A DNA stretch of 64,000 nucleotides, from positions 24,950-88,949 of the forward strand of contig JAUHWY010000009.1 of the NCBI GenBank assembly GCA_030427255.1. Reading direction: 5' to 3'. Under the pieces are notes generated by a model. That model made no database searches. It worked only from the letters and a program-made list of their open reading frames with translations, and was not told the origin of the DNA. Origin of the DNA: Bacteroidia bacterium (GTDB lineage: Bacteria > Bacteroidota > Bacteroidia > CAIKAF01). The number at the start of each line of letters is the position of its first letter. Position 1 is the first letter of the stretch. The translations under genes were made by a program, and so were the position numbers. Below, piece by piece: positions 52,691 to 59,482 of the stretch.

Positions 52691-53627
52691 CGTGCAATCG
52701 TATTATGCCCAACCACTGTTGGTTTTGCATTACGGGTAGAACCGAAATGGGGGAGGGGCGGTTTTCCATCAATTCCAATGCCTGGCTAAGTCGCGCGTCC
52801 GGGGCTATGGTAACCGGGCTTTGGTTCATTATGTCTTTGGCCTTTAAACGATCTACTTCCTTGTGTTGGAGCAAGGCTCGACGGATATCGCCCTCAGTAA
52901 TAATGCCTAACATGTGTTTGTTCTGAAATACTACTGCGGCGCCTAAGGGTTTTTCGGTCATGGCTAAAATAACATCTCTAAAGCCCTCTTCAGGCAAAAC
53001 GACCGCCACTTTGGGCGGAACATGCATCACATCGGAGACTTTAACATGAAGTTTGCGCCCAAGCTGTCCCCCCGGATGAATGTTGGCAAAGGCGGTTGCG
53101 TCAAATTCCCTATGCTCCGCCAAAGCATACAGCAGGCACTCTCCGCAAACTTGGGCTACCAAAGTGCTGGTGGAGGGCGAAAGGTTGCTGGAATCGGCTT
53201 CACGAGACACCTTACAGTCAATTATCCATTGTGCATGATGGGCCAGGGCACCTTGTTTGCTTCCCAAAAGGGCCAGCATAGGAAAGCTTAAAAAGTGTGC
53301 AGACTCCAATAAGGCCTGCCACTCCATTCCATTTCCACTATTTGAAATTGCTACCAGCATATCGCCTTTTTGCAACATGCCTAAATCGCCATGCAAGGCT
53401 TCTGCGGGTGACAAAAATGCAGCCGAAATACCTAAGCCGTGGGCTGTGGCTGTCAACTTTCTGGCAACATAGCCTGATTTTCCGGTACCACAAAACACCA
53501 AGCGCCTAGCCTCTGTACAAGCTTGTAACGCACTGTTCCAGTCGGCTTCCCAACGGTTTTCTAAACCTTTGAGGGCATCCCTGTATATGTTTAACCGCTC
53601 CTTTAAGGACAAGTGCGCTGCTGCCAT
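52680..53627 (-). CDS. kdsD: Arabinose-5-phosphate isomerase (KpsF/GutQ family)
   Basis: 315 residues; turns ribulose 5-phosphate into arabinose 5-phosphate for KdsA. The N-terminal SIS domain has VFCGTGKSGYVARKL, PAEALHGDLGML and ISNSGNG; two CBS domains follow (SDVMHVPPKVAVV and KDIMNQSPVTIA). The track start is a TTG; the ATG at 53627 is used, seven bases after a TATCTTCG -10-like element. Upstream of kdsA in the same operon. Confidence 0.93.
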   Translation of the reverse strand: MAAAHLSLKERLNIYRDALKGLENRWEADWNSALQACTEARRLVFCGTGKSGYVARKLTATAHGLGISAAFLSPAEALHGDLGMLQKGDMLVAISNSGNGMEWQALLESAHFLSFPMLALLGSKQGALAHHAQWIIDCKVSREADSSNLSPSTSTLVAQVCGECLLYALAEHREFDATAFANIHPGGQLGRKLHVKVSDVMHVPPKVAVVLPEEGFRDVILAMTEKPLGAAVVFQNKHMLGIITEGDIRRALLQHKEVDRLKAKDIMNQSPVTIAPDARLSQALELMENRPSPISVLPVMQNQQWLGIIRLHDVY

Positions 53628-53727
53628 GCCACGAAGATACAATCCTTGAGCCTTTCCGCTTTGCCATTTTGTCAGTTTTGTCCGCGATGGTACGGGCTTT
53701 GCTATTCTTTTCCCAAAATTTAGGCGT

Positions 53728-55557
53728 ATGAGTGCTACAGAAACCCAAAAAAAACAAGGGAAAATTCAGGTGCAAACCGACAATATCTTTCCCATTATCA
53801 AGAAGTTCCTGTATTCAGACAATGAAATTTTCCTAAGAGAACTGGTGTCTAATGCTGTTGATGCCATTCAAAAAATTAAAGTGCTAAGCTCCGCCGGAGA
53901 ATTTAAAGGCGAAATTGGCGATGCTAAAGTTTCGGTAAGCATAGACAAAGAAGCCAAAACGCTTACCATTTCCGACCATGGGGTGGGTATGACCGCTGAG
54001 GAAATCGAAAAGTATTTGAACCAAGTCGCTTTTTCCGGAGCAAGAGAGTTTCTTGAAAAATACAAAGGTGTAGAAGACAAGCAAACCATTATAGGGCACT
54101 TTGGCTTAGGCTTTTATTCGGCCTTTATGGTTTCGGAACAGGTGGAGGTCATCAGTAAATCTTGGCAAGAGCCCGATAAAGCCCACCGTTGGGTATGTGA
54201 CGGCAGCCCGGAATACAGTCTGGAACCTGCGGAGCGCAGCGAAAGGGGTACCGATATTGTGCTGCACATTAGCGAAGAAAACAAAGAATTCCTCGAAAAC
54301 GAACGCATAAAGCATATTCTGGAAAAGTATGGCCGCTTTTTGCCGGTGCCCGTATTTTTTGAAGATGCGCAAATCAATACCACCGAGCCGGCTTGGACCA
54401 AGGCTCCCGCCGACCTAAGTCAGGAAGATTACGCCAATTTCTACAAAGAGCTTTATCCCGGCAGCTACGAAGAACCCCTCTTTCATATCCACCTTAATGT
54501 AGATTACCCCTTCAACCTTACCGGAATCTTGTATTTCCCAAGAATTACAGACTCTTTTGACTTGCAGAAGAGAAAGATCAGTCTGTATTCCAACCAAGTA
54601 TTCATTACCGATGCAGTGGAGGGTGTGGTGCCTGAGTTTTTGACCATGCTTCATGGCGTGCTGGATTCACCGGACATTCCCCTAAACGTGAGCCGCTCTT
54701 ATTTGCAAGCCGATGGAAACGTGCGCAAAATCAGCGGACACATTACCAAGAAGGTGGCCGATAAACTCGAATCTTGGTTCAAAGAAGACCGCGAAGGTTT
54801 TGAGTCCAAATGGGAGGACATTAAGCTGTTTGTGCAATACGGAACCGTTACCGAAACCAAGTTTGCCGACCGCTCGGCTTCTTTTAGCCTCATCAAAAGC
54901 ACAGAGGGAAGCTTTAAGCCCTTGGATGACTGGAAAGAGGAGCTCAAAGACATGCAAACCGATAAAGACGGACAATTGGTGATGCTGTACTCGGCCCAAC
55001 CTGATGTGGACCACGCCTTTATTGAGCGCGCTAAAGAACGCGGCTACACCGTTTTTCATATGAATTCGCCCATTGAGGCGCATTACATTGGCTACCTGGA
55101 AAGCAAGCACGAAAAACTGCGTTTTGTGCGCGTAGATTCTGACTCTCCTGAAAAGCTCATCGATAAAGGAATTGAGGTCCCAGCCAAGCTCAATGAGGAG
55201 GAACAAAAGCAGATTGCTGAGCTGTTTGAACAAGCCAAAGGCGACACAACTCAACTTACAGTAAAATTAGAACACCTAAGCGAAAACGATCCGCCGGTAG
55301 TGATTACCGAGCCGGAATTTATGCGTCGCATGCAAGAAATGCAGCAGCCCGGCAGCCGCAACGAGGCCTTCCGCATGCACACGGCAGTCATAAATGGCAA
55401 CCACCCGCTTATGAAACGACTTTTGCTCCAAGCGGAAGAAGGTAGGCAAAAGGAAGTGGCCCAGCAAGCGCTTGATCTGGCCCTGCTCAGCAAAGGCCTA
55501 TTGAAAGGGGAGGCCATGACACGGTTCATGCAACGCTCGGTGGACTTACTGCATTGA
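53728..55557 (+). CDS. htpG: Molecular chaperone HtpG (Hsp90)
   Basis: 609 residues. The N-terminal GHKL ATPase domain has [26 protein letters not shown] and [13 protein letters not shown]; the middle domain has [12 protein letters not shown]; the C-terminal dimer domain is shorter than in eukaryotic Hsp90, as usual for bacteria. It refolds client proteins under stress in the cytoplasm. It overlaps yidD by four bases. Confidence 0.96.
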   Translation: MSATETQKKQGKIQVQTDNIFPIIKKFLYSDNEIFLRELVSNAVDAIQKIKVLSSAGEFKGEIGDAKVSVSIDKEAKTLTISDHGVGMTAEEIEKYLNQVAFSGAREFLEKYKGVEDKQTIIGHFGLGFYSAFMVSEQVEVISKSWQEPDKAHRWVCDGSPEYSLEPAERSERGTDIVLHISEENKEFLENERIKHILEKYGRFLPVPVFFEDAQINTTEPAWTKAPADLSQEDYANFYKELYPGSYEEPLFHIHLNVDYPFNLTGILYFPRITDSFDLQKRKISLYSNQVFITDAVEGVVPEFLTMLHGVLDSPDIPLNVSRSYLQADGNVRKISGHITKKVADKLESWFKEDREGFESKWEDIKLFVQYGTVTETKFADRSASFSLIKSTEGSFKPLDDWKEELKDMQTDKDGQLVMLYSAQPDVDHAFIERAKERGYTVFHMNSPIEAHYIGYLESKHEKLRFVRVDSDSPEKLIDKGIEVPAKLNEEEQKQIAELFEQAKGDTTQLTVKLEHLSENDPPVVITEPEFMRRMQEMQQPGSRNEAFRMHTAVINGNHPLMKRLLLQAEEGRQKEVAQQALDLALLSKGLLKGEAMTRFMQRSVDLLH

Positions 55558-55796
55558 GTGCCCTGAAGCAAAGACTGCGGAAAGTACTCATCTTTCCTTT
55601 GGTGCTGTTGGTGCGCCTGTATCAAGGCATTCTATCGCCCTGGCTGCCCAACAGCTGCCGCTTCCAACCCACCTGCAGCCAGTACATGATCGAAGCCCTG
55701 CAAAAATACGGCCCCATCAAAGGCTTGTGGCTGGGCATCCGTCGCATCGGTCGCTGCCACCCTTGGGGCGGTTCGGGCCACGATCCGGTTCCATGA
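55554..55796 (+). CDS. yidD: Membrane protein insertion efficiency factor
   Basis: 80 residues: [35 protein letters not shown] and [13 protein letters not shown] are unmistakable YidD motifs with conserved cysteines. The family aids insertion of inner-membrane proteins near YidC. The start is TTG in the four-base overlap with htpG (TTGA). Elsewhere yidD usually follows rnpA; here it is about 42 kb away from it. Confidence 0.93.
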   Translation: MSALKQRLRKVLIFPLVLLVRLYQGILSPWLPNSCRFQPTCSQYMIEALQKYGPIKGLWLGIRRIGRCHPWGGSGHDPVP

Positions 55797-55817
55797 TTTA
55801 TGAAAATGGAAGGGTTG

Positions 55818-56009
55818 AGGGCGCCTGCCCCCTAAATGCTTTTGGACTTTTTGAAGAACCTCACCGGGGGCACCGGGCCTTCCCTTCAAGTCCTTACCAA
55901 CAAGCCAAGCAAGGCTAAGGAGGTGGGGGCTCCACAAAGTTCCGCCTCCTCTCCCAAGCCTTGCTAAGCTTATTGGTTCCGGGCTTTCCGTTCGGTCCCT
56001 GGCGCAGAG
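55818..56009 (-). repeat. Intergenic long-hairpin repeat, copy R9 (inverted)
   Basis: The longest copy. The outer ends AGGGCGCCTG and GGTCCCTGGCGC match the family in reverse. The arms ACCAACAAGCCAAGCAAGGCT (left) and AGCCTTGCTAAGCTTATTGGT (right) pair over most of their length around a TGGGGGCTCCACAAAG loop. It lies between the convergent ends of yidD and the 444-aa gene. Confidence 0.65.
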
Positions 56010-56015
56010 AAGATC

Positions 56016-57350
56016 CTACACCAATTTTTCCATCAGCGCATGCCTCCACCTTGGAAAACTGTCTACTAAGCTGGAGTTTTTGTGGCTATGGTGTAGCGCA
56101 AAGAATACCAGGTCTGAATCGACTAAACCTTCTTTAAACGCCCGTTTGTAGGGCTCTCGTTTCATGATTCTAAGTTTGCTAAGAATGGCTTCTATGCGTG
56201 CATATTGTTGCGGAATGGAAGAGGTCTCTTTTTCGAAGCTCCAAAGATAGGTAGCATGCGAATCCAGCAGTTCCCAAGCAAAATGGTGCTGGCTTTGGCC
56301 TTCAATAAAAAACAGAAAGCCAAAATCGGGATGTTGGGTAAATTTTAATGGCAAAGAGGGGCTTTGGAGTCGAGCCAAATATTGAATGTTGCGTTTGTTT
56401 CGGACATCTTTGGCATTTAAAAGATCGTTCATCAGGTCCTCCGGGCTTTGCCCAAAGACATTTCCTTCGGGTGGGTCTTCCTTGTTTCCATCAAAAAATT
56501 CCTCTGCACTAAACAAAGACTTGTCAGGGGCGTTGAGCAGGGGCTTTTTAGTAAAACCCAAACTACGCTGGAATTTTACTGTTGATATAAAATCCTCATC
56601 TATTCGGTCAATGTCCTTAGACGTAGCCGCTTGATGCACGATTTGATTGTCTATTGAAACGGAAATAGAGATTTCAATGGTTATTTTAGGCGTTTTTAAG
56701 GCCTTAGAGAACCAAGGTTTTATATAATTGAATTCGGGTAGAATATGGGAGTTTTCTATTTCAAAGCTGAGCGACTTATTAAGCTGTGGAATGCGCTTTT
56801 TAAATTGAACCCCCCCAAGAACAAAGTCCAAGTCGTCCATTTTTTTTGAAAATTTCAGAGCAATTCTGTGGCTTTGGGCATCGGGGATAGCCGGTTGAGA
56901 CTGGTTTGCCTCGGATTCCGAAGTCCAGAGGGTTGAGTACCCGGTTCTACTTTTACTGACTTCTTTCTCAAGAGGCGCATCCAAACCTCGAAAGATGGGA
57001 AAGCTTTTCAGTTCGGCCTTTCTGTAGGTAAAGAGTTGTTTTTCAAATTCCACCCAATCGATAAACTCAAAGTGTAGTAAATTTACTATTCGTTTAGGAT
57101 TTTGCGCCTTAAATTGTTCTATTTTATTTGTGGTGTAGTCGACTACTTCCACAAGAAGTAGGTTGGTGTTTTGGTCGTATGATTTTTGTTTGAGCTCCCA
57201 GAAATATGGAATATCTGGGTTAAAAGAGGTTGCAGGGTGGGGTATATTGGTTTGGCCAAAGCCCAGCAACAAGTCAGGATTGAGGTAAATTCCCTGCTTG
57301 CTAAGCCTAACGATAAAAGTTTTAGGGCTTTGCTTGGCTTCGGACTTCAT
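56016..57350 (-). CDS. Unrecognised 444-aa cytoplasmic protein
   Basis: 444 residues with no signal peptide or membrane helix. I do not recognise the family. The N-terminal 130 residues alternate strands and helices (TFIVRLSKQGIYLNPDLLLGFGQ ... IVNLLHFEFIDWVEFEKQLF), followed by a polar acidic centre with SAEEFFDGNKEDPPEGNVFGQSPEDLMND, and a C-terminal helical part rich in Leu/Phe with FALHHSHKN. No nucleotide-binding, nuclease or transferase motif stands out. It is flanked by repeats R9 and R10 and precedes nothing in an operon. It lies next to the exonuclease VII-like gene on the same strand. Confidence 0.65.
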   Translation of the reverse strand: MKSEAKQSPKTFIVRLSKQGIYLNPDLLLGFGQTNIPHPATSFNPDIPYFWELKQKSYDQNTNLLLVEVVDYTTNKIEQFKAQNPKRIVNLLHFEFIDWVEFEKQLFTYRKAELKSFPIFRGLDAPLEKEVSKSRTGYSTLWTSESEANQSQPAIPDAQSHRIALKFSKKMDDLDFVLGGVQFKKRIPQLNKSLSFEIENSHILPEFNYIKPWFSKALKTPKITIEISISVSIDNQIVHQAATSKDIDRIDEDFISTVKFQRSLGFTKKPLLNAPDKSLFSAEEFFDGNKEDPPEGNVFGQSPEDLMNDLLNAKDVRNKRNIQYLARLQSPSLPLKFTQHPDFGFLFFIEGQSQHHFAWELLDSHATYLWSFEKETSSIPQQYARIEAILSKLRIMKREPYKRAFKEGLVDSDLVFFALHHSHKNSSLVDSFPRWRHALMEKLV

Positions 57351-57387
57351 GGATTAAAAATAGCAAAAGGCCTTGGAAAGAAAAGCT

Positions 57388-57530
57388 CCCCACGGAGGAG
57401 GATTTCCCGCCCTGATGGAGCCGACCAGCCCGGTGATGCCATTGCTTAGTGCTTGTGAGGAGCGAGGATGTGGCGCGCCAGCAAACACCCGGAGCCCCAC
57501 AAGCACAAGCAGTGAGACCGTTGACGCGTT
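57388..57530 (+). repeat. Intergenic long-hairpin repeat, copy R10 (variant ends)
   Basis: Arms 57439-57457 and 57498-57514 (CCATTGCTTAGTGCTTGTG against CACAAGCACAAGCAGTG) enclose GGAGCGAGGATGTGGCGCGCCAGCAAACACCCGGAGC, nearly the R6 loop. The ends differ from the family consensus. The gap 57351-57740 holds no gene. Confidence 0.6.
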
Positions 57531-57707
57531 GTGTTTTCAAGGCGAATTAAGGCGCGTACAAATCGAAAGGCCGGAGTTTACCATGTGTAAATGAGGACCA
57601 CTGACGCTTCGGTCAGGATAAAAAACTTGAGGTTTGGACGCAACGCAGACCCTGACGTTCCTGTCAGGGCAGGATCGCCGCAAGAATAGCAATTCGTCAA
57701 CGGTCTC
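57514..57707. repeat. Exact 13-bp inverted repeat with two inner hairpins
   Basis: GAGACCGTTGACG (57514-57526) and CGTCAACGGTCTC (57695-57707) are perfect inverted copies. Inside them lie CTGACGCTTCGGTCAG (57601-57616) and CCCTGACGTTCCTGTCAGGG (57650-57669), two hairpins with the same CTGAC stem. The right copy continues into GCAATGG, which could also pair with the left arm of R10. Confidence 0.5.
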
Positions 57708-57740
57708 GCAATGGTAAGCCGGATGATGCAGACAGCAGGA

Positions 57741-58949
57741 TTAGCGGGCCAAAAAAATCAAGCTAAAGGTTAAAGCGAGGCCTGCCAAAATGGCGACAAT
57801 ATAGGCCAAGCGCAATTTGTTTTGCAGCTTTTGGTGTTGGCTTTCATGCTGGCTTTGTTGCTGCTGTATGGATTGGGCCAGCTGTTCTTTTTCCTGCAAA
57901 AAATGCTGTTGCCTTTGCTCCATATCGCGCAGTAGCTGAGTGATTTGCTCGCCTTGGCGGCGTGCTTCGAGCTGCCATTTTTCGCTGAGTTCTTTTTGTT
58001 CTTTGTTTTGTTGCTGCAGCAGGAGCTGTTGCTTTTCCATGCTTTGGAGTTGGCCGTGGAAGTGTTGCATGACCTCCTGGCGGATTTTGGCTTTGGAGTG
58101 CTCGTGTTGTTCGTGGTAGCGTTCAAAGCACTGGGCCAAAAACTGGCCAAAAGCGGTGGGGGTATTGAAGGCTTGGTGGGCTATTTTTTTGAGAAAAAGT
58201 CGGTCGGTAGCGTGGCCGAGCGCAGTAATCCATGGGCTATTTAGTTCCAGGGCTTGTTCGGCCAGTTCGGGGTCGTTAAAAATTTCGAGCCCTTCGCCGC
58301 CGCCGCGGACTAGGGCGAGTAGGTCGGGGGCGTCGGCATCTGCTTCTCTCAAGGATTGAAAGAGCACATTTTTTTGGTGGAAGGCGGTGCGTCGAAGGTC
58401 CCAGTGGAAGTGGTCCACGGCAGCTCCTGCGGCTTCTTTCATTTCTTGTTCAACAATGCTTCCGGAAGGCATGAGGCAGCAAATGGTAGGGTTTTTGCCT
58501 TGTGTCCAGGCGCTGCGCAGCACTTCTTCGATCATGGCCGTGGGCTGTTGAAGGCGTTTTTCCCACAGTTCTTGGCGGCGGATTTCGTCGGGGTCTTGGC
58601 TTTCGGGAGCGTTTTGCTGCAACAATTCACGAGCAATGAATTGCAGGGTAAAATATCCGTTGGCGTTGATTTTTCGCTGAAGCATTCCGCGCAGTTGCAC
58701 CTGCATGCCGTCGTGCAGATCGGCTTTCAGGTGGCGTGGGACGAGGAGGTTAATGCGGGCTTGGGCTTTTTGATCTCTAAGTCGGTCGTAATAATAGCTG
58801 CCGTAGAGTTGGCCGTTTCCGGCTTCAAAAACGCCATGGATTTGAAGCGGTTCGGTTTCGATTTTAACGTGCAGGGCTTGTTGGTAGGCCATCAGTAGCT
58901 CTGAGGGATTCCAACAAACCTCTAGGATTTGAGGCTTGGTGAGGGACAT
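57741..58949 (-). CDS. Membrane-anchored exonuclease VII large-subunit-like protein
   Basis: 402 residues in four parts: an OB-fold domain (about 33-110, GVFEAGNGQLYGSYYYDRLRDQKAQARINL, like the nucleic-acid-binding N-terminus of XseA); an XseA catalytic-type core (about 130-275) with LALVRGGGEGLEIFND (Arg215) and TALGHATD (His246, Asp249), matching known ExoVII active-site positions; a Gln-rich coiled coil (280-380); and a C-terminal membrane helix (381-400). The conserved Asp of the TSPTGAALxD region of XseA is not evident; here the segment reads MPSGSIVEQEM. No xseB gene is adjacent. Activity on single-stranded DNA is therefore possible, not proven. Confidence 0.7.
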   Translation of the reverse strand: MSLTKPQILEVCWNPSELLMAYQQALHVKIETEPLQIHGVFEAGNGQLYGSYYYDRLRDQKAQARINLLVPRHLKADLHDGMQVQLRGMLQRKINANGYFTLQFIARELLQQNAPESQDPDEIRRQELWEKRLQQPTAMIEEVLRSAWTQGKNPTICCLMPSGSIVEQEMKEAAGAAVDHFHWDLRRTAFHQKNVLFQSLREADADAPDLLALVRGGGEGLEIFNDPELAEQALELNSPWITALGHATDRLFLKKIAHQAFNTPTAFGQFLAQCFERYHEQHEHSKAKIRQEVMQHFHGQLQSMEKQQLLLQQQNKEQKELSEKWQLEARRQGEQITQLLRDMEQRQQHFLQEKEQLAQSIQQQQSQHESQHQKLQNKLRLAYIVAILAGLALTFSLIFLAR

Positions 58950-59065
58950 GCCTAAAATTAAGGCTTTGTTCTGCTTTTTTGTTTTGCTTGCTGGCTTTGT
59001 TTTTCACAAGCACCGGTTTACATCTTCAATGGTAAATGGTGAATGATTAGGGATAAATGATCAAG

Positions 59066-59121
59066 GATAAATGATAAATGATAAATGATAAATGATAAAT
59101 GATAAATGATAAATGATAAAT
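59066..59121 (+). repeat. Eight tandem copies of GATAAAT
   Basis: Exact 7-bp microsatellite, eight units in register, with looser copies just upstream (GGATAAATGATCAAG). It lies in the 533-bp gene-free gap 58950-59482, upstream of the exonuclease VII-like gene. Confidence 0.95.
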
Positions 59122-59154
59122 TGTTTGGACGAACTCTAATTATCATACATCATT

Positions 59155-59466
59155 CAGAGATGGGGCATCCCGTCGTTACGTTGTGGAGAAGAAAGGAGGC
59201 ATTCCGTCTTTACCGCGTCAACGAGAGCCGGAAGGAATTCCGTCTTTACTGCGTTATTGAGCGACGGTAGGCATTCCGTCTTTACTGCGTCATGAGAGAC
59301 GGAAGGCATTCCGTCTTTACCGCGTCATGAGAGACGGAAGGCATTCCGTCTTTACCGCGTCAACGAGAGAGGGGAGGCATCCCGTCTTTACTTCGTCATG
59401 AGAGACGGAAGGCATTTCGTCTTTACTACGTCATGAGAGACGGAAGGCATTCCGTCTATACCTTAT
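59155..59466 (+). repeat. Tandem array of about nine 35-36 bp hairpin units
   Basis: Unit consensus TGAGAGACGGAAGGCATTCCGTCTTTACCGCGTCA; the best units start at 59293, 59328, 59363, 59399 and 59434. Each holds AGACGGAA-GGCA-TTCCGTCT, an 8-bp perfect palindromic stem. Outer units are more decayed. No unique spacers occur between units, so this is not CRISPR. Flanks carry ATCATTC-type heptamers. Confidence 0.9.
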
Positions 59467-59482
59467 CATTCATCATTCATCA

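Noticed and set aside
54682-55254. 190-aa minus-strand ORF
   Set aside because: Antisense shadow of htpG.
58356-58898. 180-aa plus-strand ORF
   Set aside because: Antisense shadow of the exonuclease VII-like gene, which has clear domain motifs.
59155-59466. CRISPR array
   Set aside because: Units are contiguous 35-36 bp repeats with no unique spacers, and no cas genes are present.
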